Below, one piece after another: positions 1-8,530 of a DNA stretch of 64,000 nucleotides. Position numbers and translations under genes: made by a program. The DNA is from Dermatobacter hominis (GTDB lineage Bacteria > Actinomycetota > Acidimicrobiia > Acidimicrobiales > Microtrichaceae). Below the pieces are notes generated by a model. The model saw only the letters and a list, made by a program, of their open reading frames with translations. It was not told the DNA's origin and ran no database searches. The stretch covers positions 124,001 to 188,000 of the forward strand of contig NZ_CP085840.1 of NCBI RefSeq assembly GCF_020715685.1, in the 5' to 3' direction. How positions within the stretch are numbered: the stretch's first letter is position 1; each line of letters starts with the position of its first letter.

Positions 1-417
1 GCGCACGACGACCGCGAGCTCCTCGGCGACGCGCCGCTCCACGCCGAGCCGTCCGGCCAGGCGGCCGAGCGGGCCGAAGGGCAGCTCGTAGGTGGCCGAC
101 ACGGTCAGTCGGGTGCGGCCGTCGTCGAGCTCCTCCAGGTCCTCGGCGAGCCGGTAGCCGGTGCCGGGCGCGATCGAGCCGTCGACGACGAGCCGGCGCG
201 GCTCGTCGAGCTCGAGGACCGTCCAGTCCGACGTCCAGCGCCGCCCGGCCAGGCGGACCGTCTGGCGGAACCGCTGGCCGACCTCTCGCAACGGGCCGTC
301 GACGACGACGTCGGTGGTGCTCTCGGACAGCTCGGGGAGCACCGAGACGTCGGCCAGGACCTCCCACACCGCAGCGATCGGGGCGTCGACCACGCGCGCC
401 TCGCGCAGGGTGCCCAT
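1..417 (-). CDS. SRPBCC (START/polyketide-cyclase-like) protein, cut by window edge
   Basis: Reading leftward from the ATG at 417, the product begins MGTLREARVVDAPIAAVW and continues through a pattern typical of SRPBCC ligand-binding proteins (an early 'APIAAVWEVLAD' segment, later 'VSATYELPFGPLG'). No stop is seen before base 1, so the last residues lie outside the window; 139 codons are present and the family is usually about 140-160 residues. The start overlaps the TGA of the upstream nitroreductase gene (ATGA at 416-419), so the two are probably translated together. The fold binds small hydrophobic ligands; the ligand here cannot be told from sequence. Confidence 0.75.
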   Translation of the reverse strand, partial: MGTLREARVVDAPIAAVWEVLADVSVLPELSESTTDVVVDGPLREVGQRFRQTVRLAGRRWTSDWTVLELDEPRRLVVDGSIAPGTGYRLAEDLEELDDGRTRLTVSATYELPFGPLGRLAGRLGVERRVAEELAVVVR

Positions 418-791
418 CAGCTCGTCGCCTCGCCGGGCCCCGTGGTGCGGAGCACCGCGATCGCGCCGAGCGGGTCGACGCGGTGCACGTCGGCCTCGAC
501 GAGGTCGGTCCCGCCGCGCCCGATCACGACCGGTGCGGGGTCGTCGTCCAGGTTGGCCACCCAGTCGGAGCGGCGCCGCACCGTGCCGACCACCATGTGG
601 CGGCCGGCCCGCAGAGTGAGGAGCGGCCGGAAGCTGCGCTCGCCGCTGCGGCGGCCCGTCGCGCCGAGGACGACCAGGCCTGCGCCGAGCGGTGCGGGGG
701 CCAGCCAGCCGCGTCGGACGACGGGCTCGACGACGGAGTTGAGAGCCTGGAAGGCCAGCGCGGCGCAACGGCGGATCGGTGGGGCGTCCAT
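417..791 (-). CDS. Deazaflavin(F420)-dependent nitroreductase family protein
   Basis: 124 residues. The central segment 'GLVVLGATGRRSGERSFRPL' followed by 'GRHMVVGTVRRRSDWVANLD' resembles the Ddn/nitroreductase-type deazaflavin-binding proteins of actinobacteria: a beta-barrel in which the TGRRSG stretch and the downstream W-x-x-N lie near the cofactor. Family members reduce nitro compounds, quinones or enones with F420H2; the substrate here is unknown. The gene is short for the family (often 130-150) but not obviously truncated. Its stop overlaps the start of the SRPBCC gene (ATGA), suggesting a two-gene transcript. F420 use is inferred from the family only. Confidence 0.72.
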   Translation of the reverse strand: MDAPPIRRCAALAFQALNSVVEPVVRRGWLAPAPLGAGLVVLGATGRRSGERSFRPLLTLRAGRHMVVGTVRRRSDWVANLDDDPAPVVIGRGGTDLVEADVHRVDPLGAIAVLRTTGPGEATS

Positions 792-868
792 GGGCGTTCC
801 ACTACCCGCTCACGCCCCGGGTGAACCCGACCCCGCCACCTGTCACCTCCGCGGCAGCGGCTCGGCCG

Positions 869-2524
869 TCAGCGGCGCCGGACCCGGCTCGCGACCGCTG
901 CGGTGGCCCCCGCCACGGCGGCCGCGGCCGCGATCCGGCGGCCGGTCCGGACGCGCACGCCGAGCAGCGCCGCCCGCGCCGCGTTGGCGCCGCACGCGCC
1001 GTGCACCGATCCGCCGGGGTGGGCCGACGCCGAGGCGAGGTACAGGCCGGTCACCGGCGTCTCGGGGCGAGCCAGGCCGGGCACGGGTCGGAAGACGAGC
1101 TGCTGGTGCAGCTGGGTGGTGCCGCCGCTGATGTCGCCGCCCACCAGGCTCGGGTCGTCCCGCTCGAGGTCCCTCGGACCCTGGACGTGGCGGGCGACGA
1201 CCGCCGATCGGAAGCCGGGGGCGTGCCGCTCGATCCGGTCCTCCATCCGGTCGACGAAGGCCTCGAGCGCCCGACCCGACAGGAGGCCGTCGCCGACCTC
1301 GATCCGGTCGGGCCCGGAGCGGGCGTCGTCGACGATCCGCTGGGGGACGTGGGTGTACATCCACAGCGACTCGGTGCCCGGCGGCGAGCGGCGGGGGTCG
1401 GCCGTGGTCGTCTGGCCGACCAGGAGGAACGGATCGGCGGGCAGCCTCGACGACGACAGCTGCGCAGCCGTCGCGGTCAGCTCGTCGAGGGAGTCGGCGA
1501 CGTGGACGGTCCCGGCGCCGTGGGCCTCGTCGTCGGACCACGGCACGGGGCGGGACAGCGCGTAGTTGACCTTCACCGTGCTGCTCGCCCGCTCGAACTG
1601 GCGCATCCGGGCGAGGAAGGCGGCGGGCAGGTCGTCGTGGTCGAGGAGCGAGCCGTAGAGGATCTGCGCGTCGCAGGCGGCCAGGACGGCCCGCCGCGCC
1701 TCGACCGTGCCCTGCGGGGTCGTGACGCCGACGGCACGCCCGCCCCGGACGACGATCCGTTCCACCGGTGCGTCGGTGCGCACCTCGCCGCCGGCGGCCC
1801 GGAGCCGGTGCAGCAGGGCGTCGGTGATGCCGCCGGCGCCACCGGCGGGCACCGGGAACCCGACGGTCTGGCCGAGGCCCACGAGCATCCACCCCAGGAA
1901 GGCGCTCGGCGCGGCCTCGGGCGTCACGTCGGCATGCAGGGCGTTGCCGGCGAGCAGCAGCGGCGCCCCGACCCCCTGGAACAGCTCCGCGCCCATCGTG
2001 CGCACCGGCAGGATCGCCCGGCGCGCCAGCTCCCACAGGTCGAGGCGGGCGGCGACCGCGAGCCGGGCCGCGGCGGTGACCGGGGGGAACGGCGACAGTA
2101 GGGCCGCCATCATCTGCTCGCCGAAGCGGTCCCACTCCGCGGCCAGCCGGCGCCACGCCTCGCCGTCGGCCGGGCACTCCGACTCGATCCCCGCCGCGGT
2201 CGCCTCGACGTCGCGGTGCAGCACTGCGGCGGGTCCGTCGGGACGGACGTGGGCGAGCACCTTGGGGGCGTGCACCCACTCCAGCCCGTGGTCCTCCAGG
2301 GCGAGCGAGCGGATCACCGGCGACGCCGCGGTCATCGGGTAGAAGGACGAGAACAGGTCGGTGGTGAACCCGGGCGCCAGGACCTCCGCGGACTGCACCG
2401 CGCCGCCCGGGCGGGGCGTCGCCTCGAGCACGACCACGTCCCACCCGCGGTCGGCGAGCAGGTTCGCCGCGACCAGGCCGTTGTGGCCCGCGCCGATGAC
2501 GACGGCGTCGCAGGCGGTGGTCAC
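869..2524 (-). CDS. FAD-dependent oxidoreductase of the phytoene desaturase (CrtI)/PYROXD2-like type
   Basis: 551 residues from a GTG at 2524. The N-terminus carries the dinucleotide-binding motif VVIGAGHNGLVAA with the acidic VVLEA at the end of strand beta2 and a following RPGG. The C-terminus ends with the FAD-contact segment 'GLYLASASAHPGGSVHGACG' found in CrtI-like enzymes. Such proteins oxidise or isomerise isoprenoid or other hydrophobic substrates; no carotenoid genes are next door, so the substrate is open. A stronger Shine-Dalgarno (AAGGTGG) lies before an ATG at 2550, but that frame ends after nine codons at a TGA overlapping the GTG at 2524. Translation may therefore start at 2550 and re-initiate at 2524. 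Confidence 0.85.
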   Translation of the reverse strand: MTTACDAVVIGAGHNGLVAANLLADRGWDVVVLEATPRPGGAVQSAEVLAPGFTTDLFSSFYPMTAASPVIRSLALEDHGLEWVHAPKVLAHVRPDGPAAVLHRDVEATAAGIESECPADGEAWRRLAAEWDRFGEQMMAALLSPFPPVTAAARLAVAARLDLWELARRAILPVRTMGAELFQGVGAPLLLAGNALHADVTPEAAPSAFLGWMLVGLGQTVGFPVPAGGAGGITDALLHRLRAAGGEVRTDAPVERIVVRGGRAVGVTTPQGTVEARRAVLAACDAQILYGSLLDHDDLPAAFLARMRQFERASSTVKVNYALSRPVPWSDDEAHGAGTVHVADSLDELTATAAQLSSSRLPADPFLLVGQTTTADPRRSPPGTESLWMYTHVPQRIVDDARSGPDRIEVGDGLLSGRALEAFVDRMEDRIERHAPGFRSAVVARHVQGPRDLERDDPSLVGGDISGGTTQLHQQLVFRPVPGLARPETPVTGLYLASASAHPGGSVHGACGANAARAALLGVRVRTGRRIAAAAAVAGATAAVASRVRRR

Positions 2525-2828
2525 GCGCGGATCCGACGGCGCTCGGTCATCGTGCTGCCACCTTCCCGCTCATGCACCGCTCACCTCCCCGTGCGCCCGG
2601 GCATCGATGCACGGCCCGGCGTCACGTCGGCGTCCCGGACCCGGACGCGACACGGCCGCCCGACCCGGTGGGTCGAGCGGCCGGCCGTGCCCCTTCGCCG
2701 CCCCCTCAGGAGATCGCTGCTCACCCCGCCCGCTGGCGGACCGTCGCCGGTCCTCCTCCCCATGGGCTGCCCGCAACGTAACAGATGTCACAGCGCGGTG
2801 TTGAACGGATGTTCACGGCAGCGGGGCG
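2525..2828. other. Intergenic region between malQ and the oxidoreductase
   Basis: About 300 bases with no convincing coding frame. It holds the hairpin at 2654-2682 and a stretch of lower GC around 2775-2810 (just past the malQ stop). A Shine-Dalgarno-like AAGGTGG lies near 2558-2564 on the minus strand. Promoter hexamers could not be assigned with confidence. Confidence 0.5.
2654..2682 (-). terminator. Strong hairpin after malQ
   Basis: GGCCGC (2654-2659) pairs with GCGGCC (2677-2682) and CGACCC (2661-2666) with GGGTCG (2670-2675); one C/A mismatch interrupts the stem and the loop is GGT. It lies about 150 bases past the malQ stop on the transcribed strand. No U-run follows, as is common for terminator-like hairpins in high-GC actinobacteria, so its role is inferred. 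Confidence 0.5.
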
Positions 2829-4754
2829 TCACCCCGCTGCGGGCCTGTCTGGGACCGGGTCCGGCCGCTGCTCTCGCATCCCGGCCGCCAGGTCCGCTGC
2901 GCCGGCGACGTCGAGCTCCTCCACCAGGGCGGGGAGGGGGATCCGCCAGTTCGGGTGCTCGTCGACCGTGCCGGGGAGGTTCGGGCGGGGCACCTGGCCG
3001 ACCGCGTCCTCGAGCGTCGCGATGACCAGGTCGCTGCCGGCGCCGGCCAGGGCCCGGTGGGCCGCCACCGAGACCGCGTGGGCGCCGGCCCGGTCGGGCG
3101 GCGCGCCTGCGGGGTCGTCGAGCCCGCCGATCGACGCGAGCCGCTCGAGCCGGGCCCGCAGCTCGGCGTCCTCCTCGGGCTGGTCGGGAAGACCGGCCTG
3201 GGCGCGGTCGGCGGCATCCGCGCCGGTCCAGAGGCCGGCCACGGTCGGCAGGTCGTGGGTCGTCAGCATCGCCACCGTCGTCGACGGCCACGACGCGGGC
3301 GGGTCGTCCTCGAACCAGCCGACCGAGTAGCCGTAGACGCCCCGCGAGCCCATCGCCTCGCGGACCTCGGGCTCGACCGTCCCGAGGTCCTCGCCGAGCA
3401 GGACCGCGCCGGCGCGGGCCGCCTCCATGCAGGCGAGGTCGAGCAGCTCGGTGCCGGACGCGTACACGTACGCGCCGCCGAGGGCGGCTGCGCCGGGCGG
3501 GATGCAGTACAGGCGGAACAGCCCCATCGCGTGGTCGATGCGGAGCAGGCCGGCGTGGCGGAAGATCCGCCGCAGCGTGTCGATCCACGGCCCGTAGGCC
3601 GCGGCCCGCAGCCGCCAGGGGACGTACGGCGGCAGGCCCCAGTCCTGGCCGAGCGGGCCGAGGTCGTCAGGGGGTGCGCCGATCCGGCACTCCAGCGCGA
3701 GGAGGTCCTGGTCGATCCAGGCGTCGGAGCCGTCGGGGTCGAACCCGACCGGGAGGTCGGCCATGAGCGCGGCGCCGGCCTGGGCCGCGGTGGCGAGCTG
3801 GCCGGCGGTGAGCAGCTGGATCCAGCGCCAGCGCTCGACGTCGTCGGCGAGCTCGGCGGTCGCCTCGGCCGCACCGGTGAGGCCGGGGTGGCGCGCCTCG
3901 GCGGGGAAGCTCGACCAACCGCCGCCGTAGCGCTCGGCCAGCGCGCAGAACCGGGCGTGGTCGCGGAGCGCGTCGTCGCCGTCGGCCGCGGCGAGCAGCG
4001 TCCTCGTCCCGTCGGCGTGGCGGACGCGCTCCCAGATCGCGCGCAGCGCGGCCGACTTCAGCGCCCACACCGAGTCGCGGTCGATCGTGCGCAGCGCGGT
4101 GAGCTCCCGCCCGGCGCGGGCGGCGGAGGTCAGCTCCTCGCCGAGCAGCTCGGAGCCGGGCACCTCCTCGATGCGCAGGTACAGCGGCGACCAGAAGCGG
4201 CGGGTCGACGCGTAGTAGGGCGACGGCTGCTGCGACTCGAGCGGGATCGGCGCCCCGAGCGGGTTGTGGGCCAGCACCGCGGCGCCGCGGTCGGCCGCCC
4301 ATCTCGCCAGCTCGCGGAGGTCGCCGAGGTCGCCGTGGCCCCAGCTGTCGGTCGAGCGGGTCTGGGGCAGCTGGACCGAGAAGCCCCACGACCGGTCGGC
4401 GGCCCGGCACCGGCTCGGCACCGAGAACACGTGGGTCACGTGGCCGCCCTCGGAGGTGAGGGTGTGGGCACCGAGCGGCAGGTCGTGGGGGAGCGCGTCC
4501 ACCACCTCGAGCTCGGCGCCGTCGTCGAGCTCCAGCAGGCCCGGCGACCACACCGACCGGTCGTCGCCCGGGCGCACGAACCACAGCGACGGGCCCTCGG
4601 GCGGTCCGTCGGGGTGCTCGTCGCCGCCGAGCGCGCGGCGCAGCGCGGCGCGCGACGCCGGGTCGGCCTCGTTCCATCGACCGTCGGTGCCCCACCAGCC
4701 GTCGGCGATGCCGAACGCGTCCCGCCCTGAGCTGTCACCCTGCGCCACTGCCAC
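2829..4754 (-). CDS. malQ: 4-alpha-glucanotransferase (amylomaltase)
   Basis: 641 residues, normal for actinobacterial MalQ (GH77), which transfers maltooligosaccharide segments between glucans in maltose/glycogen metabolism in the cytosol. The three catalytic regions are visible: the nucleophile Asp in LLRIDHAMGL (near residue 406), the acid/base Glu in VLLGEDLGTV (near 453) and the transition-state Asp in LTTHDLPTVAG (near 500). The N-terminal third is the extra beta-sandwich region of long MalQ forms. Only 17 bases separate its ATG at 4754 from the divergent gene at 4772, so the two share one compact promoter region. No glycogen genes are adjacent. Confidence 0.95.
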   Translation of the reverse strand: MAVAQGDSSGRDAFGIADGWWGTDGRWNEADPASRAALRRALGGDEHPDGPPEGPSLWFVRPGDDRSVWSPGLLELDDGAELEVVDALPHDLPLGAHTLTSEGGHVTHVFSVPSRCRAADRSWGFSVQLPQTRSTDSWGHGDLGDLRELARWAADRGAAVLAHNPLGAPIPLESQQPSPYYASTRRFWSPLYLRIEEVPGSELLGEELTSAARAGRELTALRTIDRDSVWALKSAALRAIWERVRHADGTRTLLAAADGDDALRDHARFCALAERYGGGWSSFPAEARHPGLTGAAEATAELADDVERWRWIQLLTAGQLATAAQAGAALMADLPVGFDPDGSDAWIDQDLLALECRIGAPPDDLGPLGQDWGLPPYVPWRLRAAAYGPWIDTLRRIFRHAGLLRIDHAMGLFRLYCIPPGAAALGGAYVYASGTELLDLACMEAARAGAVLLGEDLGTVEPEVREAMGSRGVYGYSVGWFEDDPPASWPSTTVAMLTTHDLPTVAGLWTGADAADRAQAGLPDQPEEDAELRARLERLASIGGLDDPAGAPPDRAGAHAVSVAAHRALAGAGSDLVIATLEDAVGQVPRPNLPGTVDEHPNWRIPLPALVEELDVAGAADLAAGMREQRPDPVPDRPAAG

Positions 4755-4759
4755 GTTTC

Positions 4760-4765
4760 TACACT
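4760..4765 (+). promoter_or_regulatory. -10 hexamer TACACT for a leaderless transcript
   Basis: TACACT ends six bases before the ATG at 4772, placing the transcription start at or next to the start codon. No good -35 is visible. The site lies inside the 17-base gap shared with malQ. Confidence 0.5.
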
Positions 4766-4771
4766 TCCCCC

Positions 4772-5050
4772 ATGCCGTTCCTGGTCGAGCGACGCCTCAG
4801 GGCCGTGGGTCGTCGGCTGGGCGCGCTCCGCGAGGAGCTGGCGATCGCGGACGAGCAGCTGGCGCACTTCGCGGACATCTCGGACGACTCACGTATCCGC
4901 TCGCTCGTCTCCGAGACCCCGCTCGCCGACCAGGAGCACCGGGACGCCGAGCGGACGACCGCCGCGATGGCCCGCCACCGCGCCGACCTGGTCGAGCAGA
5001 TCGCACGGCTGGAACGGGAACAGGACGAGCTGCTCGACCGCCTACACTGA
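4772..5050 (+). CDS. Small coiled-coil protein of unknown function
   Basis: 92 residues, no signal peptide or membrane segment. Nearly the whole length is heptad-like and charged (RLRAVGRRLGALREELAI at the start, then HRADLVEQIARLEREQDELL at the end), so two helices forming a coiled-coil hairpin are likely. I do not recognise a named family. It lies 72 bases before pdtaR in the same direction and may be cotranscribed with it. The start is fixed by the -10 at 4760-4765 and by the divergent malQ start. Confidence 0.75.
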   Translation: MPFLVERRLRAVGRRLGALREELAIADEQLAHFADISDDSRIRSLVSETPLADQEHRDAERTTAAMARHRADLVEQIARLEREQDELLDRLH

Positions 5051-5122
5051 CCCTCTCCCCGGCGACGTCGCACGGAGCAGGGGGACCCGGGACGGGCCCA
5101 GAGACGAGGACGGTGGGCAACG

Positions 5123-5710
5123 GTGCCAACCAAGGTCGTGGTCGCAGAGGACGAGGCCATCATCAGGATGGACCTGCGGGAGCTCCTCCAGGAGGAGGGC
5201 TACGAGGTCGTCGCGGAGTGCGGGCGGGGCGACGAGGCCGTGCGCCTGGTCCGGGAACTGCGGCCCGACGTCGCGCTGCTCGACATCAAGATGCCGGGGA
5301 TGGACGGCATCTCCGCCGCCCGCGAGATCTCGGTCGACCGGCTCGCCGCCGTCGTGCTCGTCACCGCCTTCTCCCAGCGTGAGCTCATCGAGGAGGCGAG
5401 CGACGCCGGCGTGCACGGCTACGTCGTCAAGCCGTTCGAGCGCCACGACCTGGTGCCCGCGATCGAGGTCGCCATCTCGCGGTTCCGGTCCGAGGCCATG
5501 CTCGTCGACCAGGTGGCGTCGGCCGAGGGCCGGCTCGAGGCCCGCAAGGTGATCGACCGGGCCAAGGGCATCCTCATGGACGCCCACGGCATGAGCGAGC
5601 AGGACTCCTACGGCTTCATCCAGAAGACGGCCATGAAGGACCGTCGCCAGATGCGCGACGTCGCCCAGGACGTCATCGACGGCGGGCTCGCCCCCGCCGA
5701 ATCCGCCTGA
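5123..5710 (+). CDS. pdtaR: ANTAR-domain response regulator (PdtaR type)
   Basis: 195 residues: a receiver domain (1-120) with the acidic pair E9/D10, phospho-acceptor D54 in VALLDIKMPG and the conserved Lys in YVVKPFE, followed by an ANTAR RNA-binding domain (about 125-185, RLEARKVIDRAKGILM). The family acts by antitermination on nascent RNA after phosphorylation by a cognate histidine kinase (PdtaS in mycobacteria); no kinase is in the window. GTG start at 5123. Position next to polA and rpsA matches the Mycobacterium order (Rv1626, Rv1629, Rv1630), which supports orthology rather than mere family membership. Confidence 0.9.
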   Translation: MPTKVVVAEDEAIIRMDLRELLQEEGYEVVAECGRGDEAVRLVRELRPDVALLDIKMPGMDGISAAREISVDRLAAVVLVTAFSQRELIEEASDAGVHGYVVKPFERHDLVPAIEVAISRFRSEAMLVDQVASAEGRLEARKVIDRAKGILMDAHGMSEQDSYGFIQKTAMKDRRQMRDVAQDVIDGGLAPAESA

Positions 5711-5721
5711 CACCCCGCCCT

Positions 5722-5776
5722 CCCCGTTTCTGACGCCACAGGGTGGGCCCTGTGACGCAGGATCGACACGAGAACC
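5722..5776 (+). repeat. 55-bp interspersed repeat, copy A (solo)
   Basis: Begins CCCCGTTTCTGACGCCAC and ends GATCGACACGAGAACC. It matches copy C (10524-10578, reverse strand) at 51 of 55 positions and copy B (9349-9403) a little less well. It lies between pdtaR and polA, about 40 bases before the polA promoter. It has no coding content. Confidence 0.9.
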
Positions 5777-5814
5777 CGACGGCGGGCCCTCCGGAGCTGT
5801 CACAGCCGTTGGCG

Positions 5815-5820
5815 TAGCCT
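5815..5820 (+). promoter_or_regulatory. -10 hexamer TAGCCT for leaderless polA
   Basis: TAGCCT ends six bases before the GTG at 5827, the spacing expected when transcription begins at the start codon. No Shine-Dalgarno sequence is seen, which fits. Confidence 0.5.
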
Positions 5821-5826
5821 CCGGTC

Positions 5827-8505
5827 GTGCCGACCGTGATGCTCGTCGACGGGAACTCGCTCACCTACCGGGCCTTCTTCGCCCTGCCGACCGACCTGGC
5901 CACCGCCTCGGGCCAGGTCACGAACGCGGTGTTCGGCTTCACGTCGATGCTGCTCAACCTGGTGCGCGACCACCGGCCCGACCAGGTCGTCATCACCTTC
6001 GACCGGCCCGAGCCCACCTTCCGCCACGAGCGGGTCGACACCTACAAGGCCAACCGGGAGTCCGCCCCCGACATCCTCCGGGAGCAGATGGGGCTCGTGC
6101 GCCAGGTCGTGTCGGTGCTGCAGCTGCCGGTCGTCGAGATCGCCGGCTGGGAGGCCGACGACGTGATCGCCACGCTCACCGACGCCGCGGCCGACCGCGG
6201 CGACGACGTCATCATCGTCACCGGCGACCGCGACAGCTACCAGCTGGTCAAGGACCCGCACGTCAAGGTCCTCTACAACCGCCGGGGCGTGTCGGACTAC
6301 GCGCTCTACGACGAGGCCGGCATCCTCGAGCGCACCGGCGTCCGCCCCGACCAGTACGTCTGGTACGCCGCCCTGCGCGGCGACCCGTCCGACAACCTGC
6401 CCGGCGTCCCCAAGGTCGGCGAGAAGACGGCGGCCAAGCTCGTGACCACCTACGGCGACCTCGACGGGATCTTCGCCCACACCGCGGACCAGACCCCTGC
6501 GCTGCGCAAGAACCTCGAGGAGAACGAGCAGCAGGCCCGCACCAACGCCGAGCTGATGGCGCTGGTCCACGACGTCCCGCTCGAGGTCGGCCTCGACGAC
6601 CTGGCCCGGGGCGACGTCGACGTCGACGAGGTGCTGCAGCTGTTCGGCCTGCTCGAGTTCCCGAGCCTGGTGCCACGCCTGGCCGAGGCCTGGCCCGACC
6701 TGTTCGGCGACGGCGCCGCGGTGGTGGCCGACGCCCCTGTCCTCGAGGCCGAGGTGACCGACGCCGCCGAGCCGACCGAGGCCGCGGCCGCGCTGCAGCG
6801 CCTCGCCGGGCTCGACTCGGTCGCGGTGGCGGCCGGCTGGGTCGGCGTGCCCGGGCGCACCGCCCTCACCGGGCTGGCCCTGGTCGCGGACGCGGAGTCG
6901 GGCGAGGTGATCTGGCTGCCCGCCGGCGTGCTGCACGAGGTCCCCGACAAGCTCGACGCCGTGCTGTGCGGCGCGCCGGGCATCGTCGGCCACGACGTGA
7001 AGCCGCTCATCCGGAGCCTGCTGGGCCTGGACCGCGACCTCACCCGGCTCGTTCTCGACACGAAGCTCGCGGCCTACCTGCTCGACCCGGCCGACACGGC
7101 GTACTCGCTGGCCGAGCTGCTGCGGCGCCACGCCGGGATGGAGCTCGCCACCGACGACGCGGCCTCGCAGGGCCAGCTCGACCTCGACGGCACCGGGGTC
7201 GAGGAGTCGCAGCTGATCGCGCGCCAGGCGCTCGCGGTGGCGAAGGTGGCCGGTCCGATCGCCGAGTCGATGGAGGCCCACGGGCTCACCGCGCTGAACG
7301 ACTCGATCGAGGTCCCGCTCGTGCGGGTGCTCGCGCACATGGAGCACGTCGGCGTCGGCGTCGACGTCGAGGTGCTGCGCAAGCTCAACGCCTCGCTGAC
7401 CGCCGAGTGCGAGTCCGAGCGCGCCGCGATCGTCGAGGCGGCGGGCGAGGAGTTCAACGTCAACTCGACGCCGCAGCTGCGGGCCGTGCTGTTCGACCAG
7501 CTCGGCCTCACGCCGCAGAAGAAGACGAAGACCGGCTACTCGACCGACCAGGCCACGCTCGAGAAGCTGCAGGGCGAGCACCCGATCATCGACCACCTGC
7601 TCCGCTACCGCGAGGTCGAGAAGCTCCGGTCCACCTACGGCGAGGGCCTGCTCTCCGAGGTCGGCCCGGACGGGCGCATCCACGCCACGTTCAACCAGAC
7701 CGTCGCCCGCACCGGCCGGTTGAGCTCCGACGCCCCGAACCTGCACAACATCCCCGTGCGGTCCGAGGAGGGGCGCCGGTTCCGGGAGGCGTTCGTGCCG
7801 GCGCCCGGCCACGAGCTGCTCGTCGCCGACTACAACCAGATCGAGCTGCGGGTGATCGCCCACCTCGCCGAGGACCCGGGCCTGATCGAGGCCTTCACCA
7901 CCGGCCAGGACATCCACAACACGACCGCGGCCCGGGTGTTCGGCGTCGAGCCGTCCGCCGTGACCGTCGAGCAGCGGTCGAAGTCGAAGATGGTCTCCTA
8001 CGGGCTCGCGTACGGCATGGAGGCCTACGGGCTGGGCCAGCGGCTCAACATCCCGACCTCGGAGGCCCAGGTCATCCTCGACGCCTACTTCGTGGCCTTC
8101 CCGAGCGTGAAGGCGTTCATGGAGCGCACGGTCGCCGAGGCACGCGACCGGGGCTACACCGAGACGGTCTTCGGCCGCCGCCGTCGGATCCCCGAGCTCA
8201 GCTCGAACCAGCGCAACGTGCGGATGGCAGGGGAGCGCCAGGCCATGAACGCCCCCATCCAGGGCCTGGCCGCCGACATCTTCAAGGTCGCGCTCGTCCG
8301 GCTCGACGCCGCGCTGGCCGACCGCGAGCTCGGCAGCCAGCTGATCCTGCAGGTGCACGACGAGGTGCTCGTCGAGGTGCCCGACGGCGAGCTCGACGCC
8401 GCGACCGATGCCGTCACCTACGCCATGTCGGGCGCGTTCGACCTGCGGGTGCCGCTGGAGGTGAACCTGTCGCACGGCACGAGCTGGGCGGCGGCCAAGG
8501 GATGA
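5827..8505 (+). CDS. polA: DNA polymerase I
   Basis: 892 residues. Residues 1-290 are the 5' nuclease: LVDGNSLTYRAFFAL, EADDVIATL, VTGDRDSYQLV and the helix-hairpin segment DPSDNLPGVPKVGEKTA. Residues about 310-500 correspond to the 3'-5' exonuclease fold, but the DxE and later Asp residues are missing (VAVAAGWVG in place of the FDTET-type motif), so proofreading is probably lost, as in other actinobacterial PolA. Residues 520-892 are the polymerase: motif A VADYNQIELRVIAH, O-helix KSKMVSYGLAYGM, motif C QVHDEVLVE. It acts in Okazaki-fragment processing and repair synthesis. The upstream 55-bp repeat separates it from pdtaR. Confidence 0.97.
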   Translation: MPTVMLVDGNSLTYRAFFALPTDLATASGQVTNAVFGFTSMLLNLVRDHRPDQVVITFDRPEPTFRHERVDTYKANRESAPDILREQMGLVRQVVSVLQLPVVEIAGWEADDVIATLTDAAADRGDDVIIVTGDRDSYQLVKDPHVKVLYNRRGVSDYALYDEAGILERTGVRPDQYVWYAALRGDPSDNLPGVPKVGEKTAAKLVTTYGDLDGIFAHTADQTPALRKNLEENEQQARTNAELMALVHDVPLEVGLDDLARGDVDVDEVLQLFGLLEFPSLVPRLAEAWPDLFGDGAAVVADAPVLEAEVTDAAEPTEAAAALQRLAGLDSVAVAAGWVGVPGRTALTGLALVADAESGEVIWLPAGVLHEVPDKLDAVLCGAPGIVGHDVKPLIRSLLGLDRDLTRLVLDTKLAAYLLDPADTAYSLAELLRRHAGMELATDDAASQGQLDLDGTGVEESQLIARQALAVAKVAGPIAESMEAHGLTALNDSIEVPLVRVLAHMEHVGVGVDVEVLRKLNASLTAECESERAAIVEAAGEEFNVNSTPQLRAVLFDQLGLTPQKKTKTGYSTDQATLEKLQGEHPIIDHLLRYREVEKLRSTYGEGLLSEVGPDGRIHATFNQTVARTGRLSSDAPNLHNIPVRSEEGRRFREAFVPAPGHELLVADYNQIELRVIAHLAEDPGLIEAFTTGQDIHNTTAARVFGVEPSAVTVEQRSKSKMVSYGLAYGMEAYGLGQRLNIPTSEAQVILDAYFVAFPSVKAFMERTVAEARDRGYTETVFGRRRRIPELSSNQRNVRMAGERQAMNAPIQGLAADIFKVALVRLDAALADRELGSQLILQVHDEVLVEVPDGELDAATDAVTYAMSGAFDLRVPLEVNLSHGTSWAAAKG

Positions 8506-8530
8506 GGGCGGGCGTCGTGGGGGCACGGCG

